Notes: a model not told the origin generated them from the letters alone. Counted from the stretch's first letter, positions 53,905 to 63,325 are shown. The stretch is 64,000 nt of DNA from Polaribacter cellanae (GCF_017569185.1 NZ_CP071869.1:2098001-2162000), one strand, 5' to 3'. Numbers and translations are program-made.

Positions 53905-55308
53905 TGTTACTATCCCTTTGGACTCAAACACAAAGGGTATAATGACGTGATTGTTGGAGTACAACATAACTGGGATTATCAAGGGAAAGAAAATCAAAAA
54001 GAACTTGGACTTAATTGGCATGACTTTGAAGCGAGAAATTATGATGCTTCTCTTGGAAGATGGATGAACTTAGACCCATTAGCTGAACAGATGAGAAGAC
54101 ATTCTCCATATAATTATGCGTTTAATAATCCTATTAGATTTATAGACCCAGATGGAATGGCGCCTTTTTGGAAAAAAGATAGTGAAGGTAACTATATAGC
54201 AGAAGAAGGCGATAGTGCTTGGTCGTTATATCAACAGTTTGGTAAACAAGATGGATTTACAGCAGATCAAGCTAATACAGCTGTTGAAAAGAATAGATCT
54301 AATTATATTAGAAAATCAGATGGAATGTTGATGTCTAACACTGAAGTAGGGGACAAAGTAACCATTGAAACTCCAGCTGCAGATACTAAAGATGATTCAA
54401 CAATTACTACAGCAGAAGTAGAACCAACGGATGACTCAACAGTAAATACAAATAGCAGATCAGGCACTGATGTGGCTAATGATGCAGATTTAGGACTCAC
54501 TATTTTAGGGATTTCTATGGCTGGTGCTGAAAATCTTATTAATGCAACCGTTAATGTAGGTGATGATGTAATTTTAGGTTCTCAAGTTGCACAGGCTTCA
54601 AAAATTAGTACAGTTTTAGGGGTTGCCTCTATTGCAATAAATGCCACGCAATGGCAACTTGCGAAAAAAAGTGGAGATGAACTTGCTATGAGAAGAGCTG
54701 AAGCAAGTGGAGTTGCAAATGCGGCAATAACATATGGAGGGATAATTGGTTGGGGAGTTGGTCTTGGAGTTCATTTTTCATTAATTTTAAATCCAAACAT
54801 GACACCTTTAAAGCCTATAAATAATTTTAGTACTACAACTTGTTTTGTTGCTGGAACTATGATTCTTATGAAGGATAAAAAACTCAAGAAAATTGAAGAT
54901 ATTGTTGTTGGAGATGAAATTTTAAGTGTAGATATTAACACTATGAATATAGAGCCTGATATAGTTGTAGCAATACCAGATAAATTAAAAAAATATAATA
55001 TGATTACTGCTGTATTTGATAATGGTATATCGAACACATTCTCTCCTGCTCATCCTTATTGGGTAAAAGGTAAAGGGTGGAGTGTTTATGACATAGAAGA
55101 AGCCAAAAAGGAACTATCTTTTAATGTTAAAAAAATAGAAGTTGGAGATTTGGTTTTGTATTATAGTAATGATAAATTAAAAGAAACTAAAATTTTGAAC
55201 CTAATAAATCAAGGTAAATCTACAATTATGTACAACGTTGAGTTCGTTAAAAAAAATCGTACTTTTTTTGCTAATGGAATTTTAGTACATAACAAATACA
55301 AAGATTAA
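53905..55308 (+). CDS. Rhs C-terminal fragment ending in a Hint domain
   Basis: The frame enters at CYYPFGLKHKGYND and continues through NYDASLGRWMNLDPLAEQ and FNNPIRFIDPDG, the Rhs core end. A stop lies just upstream and the Rhs body is missing; the first usable start is GTG at 53947. The tip has a LysM-like region (GDSAWSLYQQFG). It then has a Hint domain: CFVAGTMILMKDKKLKKIED with Cys299 (counted from 53947), SPAHPYW (His369) and FFANGILVHN (His448-Asn449). Only KYKD follows, so no toxin lies behind the autoprocessing domain. Confidence 0.78.
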   Translation, partial: CYYPFGLKHKGYNDVIVGVQHNWDYQGKENQKELGLNWHDFEARNYDASLGRWMNLDPLAEQMRRHSPYNYAFNNPIRFIDPDGMAPFWKKDSEGNYIAEEGDSAWSLYQQFGKQDGFTADQANTAVEKNRSNYIRKSDGMLMSNTEVGDKVTIETPAADTKDDSTITTAEVEPTDDSTVNTNSRSGTDVANDADLGLTILGISMAGAENLINATVNVGDDVILGSQVAQASKISTVLGVASIAINATQWQLAKKSGDELAMRRAEASGVANAAITYGGIIGWGVGLGVHFSLILNPNMTPLKPINNFSTTTCFVAGTMILMKDKKLKKIEDIVVGDEILSVDINTMNIEPDIVVAIPDKLKKYNMITAVFDNGISNTFSPAHPYWVKGKGWSVYDIEEAKKELSFNVKKIEVGDLVLYYSNDKLKETKILNLINQGKSTIMYNVEFVKKNRTFFANGILVHNKYKD

Positions 55309-55725
55309 ATGAAAAAACTCAAATTTATTTACAATAGTTTTTTTTATACTATTTATAAATGGAACTTACATTTGAATAAAAATGAAAAGTTTGCAGTTAC
55401 TCAAACAATTTTAGGATTAGTTTTTTTTAATGTTGCATTGATAAATTTGGTTATTAGTTTTATTAATGATTTGACTAATTTAGATATACCTTCTCCATTT
55501 TCAAATATATTTTTTTCATTGATAACGGTGTCAATCTTATATTTAGTACATTATATAAATTTTGAACGAGAGAATAAATACGAAAAATTGATTGAATTTT
55601 TTCAAAAGAAGAAAGAGGAAAAGTTTTCAATTTATTTTAGAACTTTTTTGACTCTCTTTCTAATTGGAGGTACACTAATATTATATATTTTCTACTTTAG
55701 ATTTTTTGGTAATGGTACAGATTAG
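55309..55725 (+). CDS. Membrane protein behind the Hint-type Rhs, candidate immunity
   Basis: This 138-residue protein starts at the base after the Rhs stop. It has three or so hydrophobic segments (near 35-57, 64-84 and 107-130) and a basic N terminus. It parallels the membrane protein at 1956 in position and type. The role as immunity is inferred from position only. Confidence 0.58.
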   Translation: MKKLKFIYNSFFYTIYKWNLHLNKNEKFAVTQTILGLVFFNVALINLVISFINDLTNLDIPSPFSNIFFSLITVSILYLVHYINFERENKYEKLIEFFQKKKEEKFSIYFRTFLTLFLIGGTLILYIFYFRFFGNGTD

Positions 55726-55783
55726 TTGATGAACAAATTATAGAATATTGTAAAACAATAAATTAACATATTAATTATAGTGA

Positions 55784-55812
55784 AAAAGGATGAGCATATA
55801 GCTCATCCTTTT
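55784..55812 (+). terminator. Terminator after the Rhs/membrane pair
   Basis: AAAAGGATGAGC and GCTCATCCTTTT form a 12-bp perfect stem with a 5-nt loop and trailing T residues. Confidence 0.85.
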
Positions 55813-55893
55813 ATTTTTTGAATGAATTTAAATGCTTTAAAATAGGTCTTTCTGACCTAGGTGGTTCAAATTAGTTGATGAAAAAGTGGAAAA

Positions 55894-56133
55894 TCACATC
55901 CCCTTAAAAAACTCTTCTAAAGAAATATCCATTGCTTTTAGAATTTTCACAAGCGAGCTAAAACGCAGATCGCTTCCTTTTTCATAACGTCCATACTGTG
56001 CTCTTGGAATTCGATGCTCAAAAGCAAATTGTTCATAATTCGTATAGCCTTTCGCTATTCGTAATTCTCGGAATCTTTTTCCGAGTTTTTCCTGTTGTTC
56101 TTTGATAAAGTCTTCTTGATTTGCCATATACAA
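55894..56133 (-). CDS. XRE-family HTH regulator (block B)
   Basis: The 79-residue protein differs from the block A regulator at 24017-24256 in only a couple of residues (for example EKGSD for ENGSD). It is divergent from the lipoprotein pair at 56281. Confidence 0.88.
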   Translation of the reverse strand: MYMANQEDFIKEQQEKLGKRFRELRIAKGYTNYEQFAFEHRIPRAQYGRYEKGSDLRFSSLVKILKAMDISLEEFFKGM

Positions 56134-56160
56134 ATAAAGAATAGTTACTTTAATTTTGTT

Positions 56161-56190
56161 ACTACTTATAAAATACCACTAATAAGTAGT
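56161..56190. promoter_or_regulatory. Palindrome between XRE and lipoprotein genes (block B)
   Basis: ACTACTTA and TAAGTAGT form a perfect 8-bp inverted repeat with a 14-bp spacer. The half-site is shared with 24298-24313. Confidence 0.5.
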
Positions 56191-56280
56191 TTTTTTGAAA
56201 TTGTTTGTCTACTTTAGCTGTGACTCATTTTATACGAACTGCCTTTTTTAGGAGTCAAAGGCAATTAAAATCAAATCTTT

Positions 56281-56625
56281 ATGAGAAAAACAGTAGTACA
56301 CATTTTCTTTACTTGTTTTTTAGTTTTTGGAGTTTCAAGTTTACAGTCCTGTAAAACCGCTTCTATTTTAAAAACAAGTTCAGATAGTTACGCAAAAACC
56401 AATCCAGCAGACATTGAAGTTTTTATGTCCAAAAAGCCCACTAAGAAATTTATCGAAATTGGCACAGTTACATCTTCTAAAAATGTAGGCATCTTTTCAA
56501 GAACACAAGAAAAGACTTACAAGGAGTTAAAAGAAAAAGCAGCTTCTATAGGTGGAAATGCAATAATCAACTTAACAGAAGATATTTCGCAAGTTAAAGG
56601 AGTAGTAATTAGATATACAGAATAG
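56281..56625 (+). CDS. Lipoprotein of unknown function (block B, first of pair)
   Basis: The 114-residue homologue of the protein at 24395 has a signal peptide with lipobox LQSC and conserved KELKEKAASIGGNAIINLTED. Its stop overlaps the next start by one base. Confidence 0.78.
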   Translation: MRKTVVHIFFTCFLVFGVSSLQSCKTASILKTSSDSYAKTNPADIEVFMSKKPTKKFIEIGTVTSSKNVGIFSRTQEKTYKELKEKAASIGGNAIINLTEDISQVKGVVIRYTE

Positions 56626-56951
56626 TGATGAGAAAAGTAATTTTAATTTTGACAATAATTTTAGGAATTAGTGCTTGTTCTAATTCTGACGAGATAGACA
56701 ATCCATTTGATGGAGAATTATTTAATACCATTTGGTTAGGAATTGGAGATGATGAGGGTGAGAGTTATACTTTCTTATCAGATAGTGATTTTAAATATGT
56801 TGGAGAGGGGACTATAGAATCTGGAACCTATACGTTTAATGGTTCAAGTGGGGTATTTACTTTTTCTTCTTCAGGTGATATTTCATTTAAAATCGAAGGG
56901 AAAAAAATGACAGTTGAAGATGGAAGTTCGAGTATTTTTATCAAGAACTAA
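56625..56951 (+). CDS. Lipoprotein of unknown function (block B, second of pair)
   Basis: The 108-residue homologue of 24742-25062 has lipobox SAC and shared motifs WLGIGDDEGESYTF and MTVEDGSSSIFIKN. The two copies differ most in the central loop (SSGVFTFSSSGDI against NGTLINPDGTF). Confidence 0.75.
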   Translation: MMRKVILILTIILGISACSNSDEIDNPFDGELFNTIWLGIGDDEGESYTFLSDSDFKYVGEGTIESGTYTFNGSSGVFTFSSSGDISFKIEGKKMTVEDGSSSIFIKN

Positions 56952-56976
56952 AAATAACCACTAAATAATAGATTAA

Positions 56977-57005
56977 AAAGCACTCAAAAAATCTTTGAGT
57001 GCTTT
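56977..57005. terminator. Bidirectional terminator
   Basis: AAAGCACTCAAA and TTTGAGTGCTTT form a 12-bp stem between the convergent lipoprotein pair and the reverse operon ending at 57020. Confidence 0.8.
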
Positions 57006-57019
57006 AATATATTCAATTG

Positions 57020-57442
57020 TTATTTCAGCCAAATTGTTTCAGCTTTTTCAAAACCTACCCACTGGTGGTTTTCATCATATCCACGACTAGCCAATTCATA
57101 ACGGATTAGCTTCTCTAATGGAATTTTATACTTTAATATAAATCGTAAAATTTCTCCATCCATCACAGATATCATTCCTTTTATTTCAGAAAAATGATGC
57201 AAAGGGTCAATGTCCATGCTAATATTTCGAATATGTTTATACTCCATACCAGCATAATGGTCAGGTAAAGTTTCAAACACTTCTCCTTTAAAAGTAGGAT
57301 GGTCGGGAGATACGATTAAGAAATCTCCCTCCACACTTTGAATTACTCCAAAATGTTTACCATCCACTCGATGCTTGAAATTCTGCCAAAGAGCAAAATC
57401 AATTGCTTTCTCTTTATTTGGTTGTCTTAGCAGGTTTGTCAT
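57020..57442 (-). CDS. Uncharacterised 140-residue protein (block B)
   Basis: Homologue of 29637-30065 (ALWQNFKHRVDG, GVIQSVEGDF, YKIPLEKLIRYELASRGY). It is the last gene of the reverse operon and overlaps the preceding gene by 29 bp, exactly as in block A. Confidence 0.72.
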   Translation of the reverse strand: MTNLLRQPNKEKAIDFALWQNFKHRVDGKHFGVIQSVEGDFLIVSPDHPTFKGEVFETLPDHYAGMEYKHIRNISMDIDPLHHFSEIKGMISVMDGEILRFILKYKIPLEKLIRYELASRGYDENHQWVGFEKAETIWLK

Positions 57443-57977
57443 CTTTTTTATTTGGTGTTTTGTTTTTTTCAGATACTGACTTTTCTTCCTTTTTAGCAGC
57501 AGGTCTTACCTGCCCGTTTAGAGAAATAATATCTTCTCTTGAAGAAGTAGCATCTTTACTTTTGGTACGAATGAGTTTTTGCGTATTAAACAAGGTTCTA
57601 CATTTGATATTAAAAGCGGTATAATTTAAAGCCTCTTCATTTTTAGGAAGATTTTTTACATACGCTTCATACCAATCATTATTGGTTAACTGATGGTCTT
57701 TGGCTTTTAGTATCAAATCAAAAGAACTATTGGCAACAGAATTCACATTTTTATGAGGCTCAGAAACATCAAATCCTAGTTCCTTGATTTTCGCTTGTTG
57801 TTCTTCGTTAGCATATTTTGATAAGACCGATAAGTCTCTTTGCTGTTCTCTCAAACGATTTACAATGGCTTGTTTTTGATCTTTTGTTTCATTCATTTTT
57901 GCTTCAACTACGTTTAAAAGCATTTGATCTTCTTTGATGTTACTAATAAGTACATCAACTACAGTTGTATTATTCAT
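57414..57977 (-). CDS. Uncharacterised coiled-coil protein (block B)
   Basis: The 187-residue homologue of 29126-29665 has an N-terminal coiled coil and a Lys-rich tail. The ATG at 57977 (MNNTTVVDVL) matches the block A start. A frame upstream to 58058 adds unrelated residues and was rejected. Confidence 0.72.
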   Translation of the reverse strand: MNNTTVVDVLISNIKEDQMLLNVVEAKMNETKDQKQAIVNRLREQQRDLSVLSKYANEEQQAKIKELGFDVSEPHKNVNSVANSSFDLILKAKDHQLTNNDWYEAYVKNLPKNEEALNYTAFNIKCRTLFNTQKLIRTKSKDATSSREDIISLNGQVRPAAKKEEKSVSEKNKTPNKKDDKPAKTTK

Positions 57978-58073
57978 AATTTTACTATTTAGTTTTGCAC
58001 CGAATCGATGCGGATTAATATTTGGTGGCGAATCGCCACAGATTAGCATTTGTACCAAATCGGTACTGATATA

Positions 58074-58265
58074 TTAGTGTTTACAGTATTCAAGAATGGT
58101 TGCTATCACGTGGTCGTGGTCATTGTGTTTATTAGCTTCTGTAATTACAGCAGTAATTTCTGCTTCACTCCACAATTCTCGTCTTGCGATATGCGTAAAG
58201 AGTTGTAGCAAAGTGTGTGCTGTTCCTTTAAATCCTCTTAAATCGAGGTCAATCATTTTGTCCAT
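58074..58265 (-). CDS. Small acidic protein (block B)
   Basis: The 63-residue homologue of 28034-28237 (DLRGFKGTAHTLLQLFTHIA, HVIATILEYCKH). Only one member of the three-gene family is present in this block. Confidence 0.68.
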   Translation of the reverse strand: MDKMIDLDLRGFKGTAHTLLQLFTHIARRELWSEAEITAVITEANKHNDHDHVIATILEYCKH

Positions 58266-58291
58266 ATTTTTAAGTTTAGAATTGTATTTTA

Positions 58292-59092
58292 TTATTCACT
58301 TGGTTTAAGCGGATAATTGGCAGTCAAGACTTCAATTTTCCGTTTTCTCGATTTTCCAGCAACTGCTTTTTGAGCAGAAAGAGGTTTCTCAATTCGTATC
58401 GTATGCCATCCATATTTTTTAGAATAGTTCTCTAAAATATCCGATGGATAAGAACTCAGTAAGAATTTACCTTTGAGCTTCGATAATGTTTCTAACAATT
58501 GCTTGAAATCATTTTCAGTATATCCACCATAATGCCCCATATCACTATTGAAGTAAGGTGGGTCCACATAATGGAATGCATCTATTGCATCTCGACTTTG
58601 AATAACTTTAATCGCGTCATTATTTTCTACTTGGCAATTTTCTAAGCGCCTTGGAATTTCTTGGTTGAAGAGCATCTTCTTATTGATAAAAGCTTTGACT
58701 CGTTTTCCATACTTATCATAACCCCATGAGCCAATAGCACATGAGAACGCCATATTACAAGCGACATAAAAACTCCAAGCTTGTTGCAACTTATTAAACA
58801 GGTGTGGCATACGGTAGATACTTAATGCCACAGTGTAAGTTGCTCTTGAAAATAAGGTAGCTTCAATTTTTTCTTTTAATGCTTGAAAGTCGCTTCGAGC
58901 GACTTCATAGAAATTAACCACCATATTGTTGGTGTCATTAATCACTTCCGCTTCAGATGGTGGTTTTGCAAAGAATATTGCACCACCTCCAAAGAAAGCC
59001 TCTGTGTATATTTTATGTTCTGGAATTAAAGGAAGTATGGTTTTAACTAAATTCTGTTTGCCTCCATAATAGGAAATGCAAGTCTTTGGCAT
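58292..59092 (-). CDS. dam: DNA adenine methyltransferase (block B)
   Basis: The 266-residue D12-class enzyme has YYGGK near residue 10, EAFFGGGAIFF and DPPYF intact. It is clearly homologous to the enzyme at 26959 but diverged in its C-terminal third, which may reflect a slightly different target. There is no restriction partner. Confidence 0.9.
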   Translation of the reverse strand: MPKTCISYYGGKQNLVKTILPLIPEHKIYTEAFFGGGAIFFAKPPSEAEVINDTNNMVVNFYEVARSDFQALKEKIEATLFSRATYTVALSIYRMPHLFNKLQQAWSFYVACNMAFSCAIGSWGYDKYGKRVKAFINKKMLFNQEIPRRLENCQVENNDAIKVIQSRDAIDAFHYVDPPYFNSDMGHYGGYTENDFKQLLETLSKLKGKFLLSSYPSDILENYSKKYGWHTIRIEKPLSAQKAVAGKSRKRKIEVLTANYPLKPSE

Positions 59093-59115
59093 AAGGGTAT
59101 TAGGGTTATATATAA

Positions 59116-59583
59116 TTAAAGTTCTCCCTCATTGGCAAAAGACAAATAATCTTCCGAAGTCAGGATTAAATGATCTAACAATTTTACATCAAATAAGGAC
59201 AAACCTTTTCTGAGTTTTTCGGTAATTTTTCTGTCATTTTGTGAGGGTTGTAATTTCCCAGAGGGATGGTTGTGCGCCACAATAATATGTGAAGCGTGAG
59301 TGAGTAAAGTCAATTCAAATATCTCGCGAATATTTACATTTACACCATCAATTGTCCCTACTCCTATGGTTGCAATACCTAAAACAGTATTGGCTCTGGA
59401 GAGGAAAATGGTAAAAAAGAATTCTTTTACATCCATTTGATTTGGATGTATATAGGCTCGTAACAGGGCATTGACATCTTCTGCAGATGAAATACTTTTC
59501 ATTTTAGAGAATAAAGGTCGTTTGTAATGGATTTCAATTTCAGCATAAGAGAATACCTGTGTTGAGGGCAACTGTTTTTTCAT
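59116..59583 (-). CDS. radC: RadC-family JAB/MPN protein (block B)
   Basis: The 155-residue homologue of 26438-26905 has HNHPSGKLQPSQND and LLDHLILTSEDYLSF. It lies between the coupling-type ATPase and dam, as in block A. Confidence 0.9.
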   Translation of the reverse strand: MKKQLPSTQVFSYAEIEIHYKRPLFSKMKSISSAEDVNALLRAYIHPNQMDVKEFFFTIFLSRANTVLGIATIGVGTIDGVNVNIREIFELTLLTHASHIIVAHNHPSGKLQPSQNDRKITEKLRKGLSLFDVKLLDHLILTSEDYLSFANEGEL

Positions 59584-59704
59584 TGGTTTAAGATTTTTAG
59601 TTATTAGTTTTTGGTTGATAGTTTTTAGTATTCAGTTGGTAGTATCAATTTTCAGTACATCATCTGCATTCAGAGACTGCATACTGCGACTGTTTTACTG
59701 CGAA

Positions 59705-60877
59705 CTATAAAATGGTATCAGCACTAAAGGGCACAGAGGGTTTGCCATCTATCATCAATTTTAAATAGATTGAATGATTGGCTAGGGAAGTGAAGTCTGA
59801 AGCTTTAAAGATGGGATAGAATTCTTTTGCCATTAAGTTGGCATCAGAAATTCCCAAACGAAAGGCAACAATAGTACCTACGTTCCCAAGCACACTATTG
59901 CGAACTTCGGAATCTAGTTGATGTAAGAATTGGTTGGCGAGGATGAGTCCAATTTTGAACTTACGCACCTGCGCCAGTAATTCAGCAATCAACTCTGTTC
60001 CAGAGATGGTTTGAAACTCGTCTATGTATAGAAAATATGGTGTTCTGTCTTTCTCTAAAATATCAATTCTTGAAAAAGATGCAGATGCTAAAGAGGTTAA
60101 TAAGAGTCCACCTAAAATATTGGCTACATCACTTCCAACTTGTCCTTTTGCCAAGTTTAATACCAAGATGGTGCCCTCATCGATTATCTTCCGTAACGAT
60201 AATTGATTGGTATTCTCAATTAGAATTTTATGCACAATAGAATGGCTTAAAAAACCACCCAATTTGTTCATAATGGGCAATAGATCGTTCGGCTTGTATT
60301 TTGGAAATTCAGATTCCCAAAACTGGCGAATCGCCAGAGATGTGATATTGGGTAAACACTCTTCTCGATATGATTTCTGGTGTAATAGGTTTAGGATGTC
60401 CGAAAGCTGTGCTTTGGGCTGGTCCAATAAGGTGAGTAAAATCATTCGTAAGATATGTTCCATTTTCATACCCCAAGCCGATTTCCAATTTCGCTGGAAA
60501 ATTTCTAAAATATTTGATGCTACCAAAGAGCGTTTGGAGGGAGAGACACTTCGTAATGGGTTGTAACCATAATCGAGATTGGCATCCGTTACATTAAAAT
60601 AGACAAAGGTTCTATTTGGAAAACGAGATTTCAATTCGGTGACAATTTCACGAGAAGCATCTCCATGAACATCCAAGAATGCAAAACCACGCTGTGCTTG
60701 TGCATCTTGATACATGAGAGTTTTTAAAAGGGAAGTCTTACCACTCCCACTCTTTCCGAAACAATAAAAGTGATACAATCTGTCGGCTTGTTTGATGCCG
60801 AAGATTTGTCGTGTGTTTCTAAAATTAGATTTGGCAAAATAGCTGATGTCATACAAACGAAAGTCTTGCCATTGCAT
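59705..60877 (-). CDS. VirD4/TraD-like P-loop ATPase (block B)
   Basis: The 390-residue homologue of 25171-26346 has Walker A GKSGSGKT at 41-48, YFLYIDEFQTISG near 275 and LLAQVRKFKIGLILANQ. The start is ATG here (MQWQDFRLYD), with a longer N terminus than the GTG start in block A. It is the first gene of the reverse operon. Confidence 0.8.
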   Translation of the reverse strand: MQWQDFRLYDISYFAKSNFRNTRQIFGIKQADRLYHFYCFGKSGSGKTSLLKTLMYQDAQAQRGFAFLDVHGDASREIVTELKSRFPNRTFVYFNVTDANLDYGYNPLRSVSPSKRSLVASNILEIFQRNWKSAWGMKMEHILRMILLTLLDQPKAQLSDILNLLHQKSYREECLPNITSLAIRQFWESEFPKYKPNDLLPIMNKLGGFLSHSIVHKILIENTNQLSLRKIIDEGTILVLNLAKGQVGSDVANILGGLLLTSLASASFSRIDILEKDRTPYFLYIDEFQTISGTELIAELLAQVRKFKIGLILANQFLHQLDSEVRNSVLGNVGTIVAFRLGISDANLMAKEFYPIFKASDFTSLANHSIYLKLMIDGKPSVPFSADTIL

Positions 60878-61339
60878 AATGGGAGTTAGTGTAAAAAAAG
60901 AATAAATATAAAATTGTGCAGTCCAATATTTGGACTTGTGGAAAGAACTTGCTTTATTTTAAATCTGTGGTACTGTTTGGAAATTCTTAATGAGAAACTT
61001 TTTTACGTTCTATTTACTACTATTATAGCACAAATGGAACAGGGAAGCATTAAAGCTGATTTAGACAAAAAACAACTGCGTTGTTCCTTGCTAAATTTAA
61101 GATTATGAATTATACTTTTAACCGTAAATTAAATATGAAGAAACCCCGTTGGGCGAAAGCCTCGTCTATTTATTTTTAAACAGATTAAAGGAAACAGCGC
61201 GTGTTTATTTATCTACCTAAGTGGTCAGAACAATGGTCTTTTTATTAAAGTGTTTTCATTTTAATACTTTGGCTGTCGTCCTACGACCTTGGGTATATAA
61301 AAGACCCGCTAGATTTCCTTTTGGCGGGTCTTTTATGAC
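60878..61339. other. 462-bp intergenic region between block B and an integrase gene
   Basis: No convincing gene is present. AGTCCAA/TTGGACT forms a small hairpin at 60920-60936, and AAAAGACCCGC pairs with GCGGGTCTTTT at 61299-61334, just upstream of the integrase start. This is a divergent promoter region and a possible attachment-site region. Confidence 0.55.
61299..61334. promoter_or_regulatory. 11-bp hairpin overlapping the integrase leader
   Basis: AAAAGACCCGC and GCGGGTCTTTT pair around 14 nt and end five bases before the integrase ATG at 61340. It could be a terminator that insulates the integrase or a translational block. Confidence 0.55.
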
Positions 61340-62248
61340 ATGAATATTGAAAAAGCTATACAGGTTTATTTAGAATGGAAACAGACACATACCAATTGGG
61401 CGTACACACGCTATGAAAACAGATTACTACAGTTCAAAGCGTTTATAGTACCTAAAGATAAGTTAGACGAAATTAATGGAGACGATATTGTTGCTTTTCA
61501 CAGAAGTTTGGAAGAAAAATACAGTTTGAATACCATTGCATATTCTGCAAGAGTGTTGAAAAACTTCTTTTGGTTTTGGCACGGAAGAGGAAAAACAGGA
61601 TTCAATCCTAAAGAAATTATTCCGATTCGTTTTATTAGTGCAGATAAAGATATTGTCACCAAAGATGATTTGGAAGACATGAGCGATTTATTGGAAGTAA
61701 ATCATTTGCAAGACTTACAAAAGAAATTGATTATTCATTTGCTTTGGGATACAGGAATGCGATTGAGCGAACTGTTAGATATCAAAATTTCAGATATTGG
61801 AGAACAGGGAACTGATGGACTTAGAACCGCAAAAGTAAGAACTCGAAAAAGTATGCGTTACAATTTGGTGATTTGGGGAGCAGATACTGACGAACTTATG
61901 AATCGATATTTAGGTATGCGTGCTTGTTTGGATTGTGAATCGAATTTATTGCTGATTAACCCTAAAACCAAAAAAGTCTTCACACCAAGGAGTGTACAAC
62001 GATGGATTACAGAGCTCTCGGATATGGCAATGCTGGATAAAAATATCACTCCACATAGTTTTCGACACGGAAAAGCCAACTTTATTTTAGATCAAGGAGG
62101 AAGTGTTCGTGATGTGAGTGCATTACTCAGACACGTAAAACCAGAATCGAGCTTCCAATATATGCAACTCTCTAAAAAGCGATATGAAGATGTGGCTCGT
62201 AGGTACCTGACTACATTTACAACAAGCAAAGAACTACAATTGGCGTAA
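61340..62248 (+). CDS. Tyrosine integrase
   Basis: The 302-residue recombinase has an N-terminal SAM-like domain (IQVYLEWKQTHTNWAYTRYENRLLQF) and active-site motifs DTGMRLSELLDI, HSFRHGKANF and LRHVKPESSFQYMQL. The Tyr is in the last motif (QYMQL). It differs from all other recombinases here. It is probably the integrase of the block B element, or of a new element to its right. Confidence 0.88.
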   Translation: MNIEKAIQVYLEWKQTHTNWAYTRYENRLLQFKAFIVPKDKLDEINGDDIVAFHRSLEEKYSLNTIAYSARVLKNFFWFWHGRGKTGFNPKEIIPIRFISADKDIVTKDDLEDMSDLLEVNHLQDLQKKLIIHLLWDTGMRLSELLDIKISDIGEQGTDGLRTAKVRTRKSMRYNLVIWGADTDELMNRYLGMRACLDCESNLLLINPKTKKVFTPRSVQRWITELSDMAMLDKNITPHSFRHGKANFILDQGGSVRDVSALLRHVKPESSFQYMQLSKKRYEDVARRYLTTFTTSKELQLA

Positions 62249-62557
62249 ACAAATCAAAACAGTCTTTAACAGATTGTTTTTTTATTATAGTTGTGTATAA
62301 TTACAAGCAGTACTTTCTAACTATGAATATAATGATACCAATACTGTAATACTTTATAAAGTTTATCCTTTATATTTAATTTACACCTTTGTCGTATGTT
62401 ATCGGTTATAACCAGTTAACTCCACGTTAGGGCATATAGCCTTTAAAAAATAGAGATTTAACGTCGTAAAATACCCTTTACACGACATCAATTACAGTAA
62501 AAATATCCTTGTATTGGGGCAACCCTAAGGTTAAAGGACATAACAATTCAACATAAA
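62249..62557. other. 309-bp intergenic region with a GGTTATAACC palindrome
   Basis: There is no gene. The perfect palindrome GGTTATAACC lies near 62404-62413, flanked by GTTATC and AGTTAAC. The region precedes a Rep-like gene pair, so an origin or operator is possible but unproven. Confidence 0.4.
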
Positions 62558-62770
62558 ATGACGAAATTTTACAATGTAGTTACTCGTAAGACATTAAAAA
62601 CAAGTGAGAATGAAAGAATGATTTATCACAAGGTCGGTGTGGTTAAAGTCACCGAAAATGGTGGTTGGTTTTTACAACTGTACCATCAACCTGATACAGA
62701 TTATATGATTTTTCCAAATCATAATGATAATTTACCCGTGATTAATTTTGGAGCAGATGAAACTAAATAA
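62558..62770 (+). CDS. Uncharacterised 70-residue protein
   Basis: The protein contains TKFYNVVTRKTL, MIYHKVGVVKVTENGGWFLQLYHQPDTDYMIFP, a strand-rich pattern seen in short plasmid proteins that follow replication regions in Bacteroidota. It overlaps the start of the next gene, which suggests an operon. The function is unknown. Confidence 0.6.
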   Translation: MTKFYNVVTRKTLKTSENERMIYHKVGVVKVTENGGWFLQLYHQPDTDYMIFPNHNDNLPVINFGADETK

Positions 62771-63266
62771 CACCACACCTGTTCCAAATGTATTTTTTGA
62801 TGCACAGATTGGAAATTTGAGTGGTTCTGCTATAAGAGTGTATTTAAAAATTGTCCGAAACCTTTTAGGCTGGCGCGATGAAAATGGAAACGTGAAGAAA
62901 AAAGATTGGATTGCGCACTCACAATTTGAGAAAGCAGGACTCTCCAATAGAAGTGTTACTAACGGAATCCAGGAATTACTTAACGAGAATTTGATTCAAG
63001 TAACAGATTACTTGAATAACGATTTAGCAGACCCATTCCAACGTAAAAAAGCCAAAAGAGTATACTACGCTCTACTACTGGAAAACCAAAAAAAAACTAC
63101 GTTCTACAACGAAAAAACGAAAGAAATACCACCGCAAGAACTACGTTCTACAAAAGAAATTTCTTTACCAAAGTACACTGCAAATGAGCGTGTTCCTGAT
63201 AGTTTTAGAATCGAACAAATTAAACGACAACAAGAAAGAATGCAAATACAAAGAGACAACTGGTAA
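62748..63266 (+). CDS. Replication-protein-like winged-helix protein
   Basis: The 172-residue protein (an internal start MKLNNTT at 62757 is also possible) has a DNA-binding opening TPVPNVFFDAQIGNLSGSAIRVYLKIVRN and FEKAGLSNRSVTNGIQELL, like phage O-type replication proteins, then a basic tail. It corresponds to 32410-32958 beside the other integrase. Confidence 0.65.
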   Translation: MEQMKLNNTTPVPNVFFDAQIGNLSGSAIRVYLKIVRNLLGWRDENGNVKKKDWIAHSQFEKAGLSNRSVTNGIQELLNENLIQVTDYLNNDLADPFQRKKAKRVYYALLLENQKKTTFYNEKTKEIPPQELRSTKEISLPKYTANERVPDSFRIEQIKRQQERMQIQRDNW

Positions 63267-63286
63267 TGGTTGTTTTTTTTTGTTTT

Positions 63287-63325
63287 TATAACTTAAAAGC
63301 TGAAGCTTTTAAAAGATTAAGTTAT
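63287..63325. repeat. Imperfect inverted repeat after the Rep-like gene
   Basis: AAAAGCT and AGCTTTT pair around GA inside a longer ATAACTTA/TAAGTTAT frame. It may be a terminator or a small origin hairpin. Confidence 0.45.

Noticed and set aside
62249..62557. A plasmid replication origin with iterons
   Set aside because: Only one 10-bp palindrome is visible and no repeated iterons, so I list the region as unassigned.
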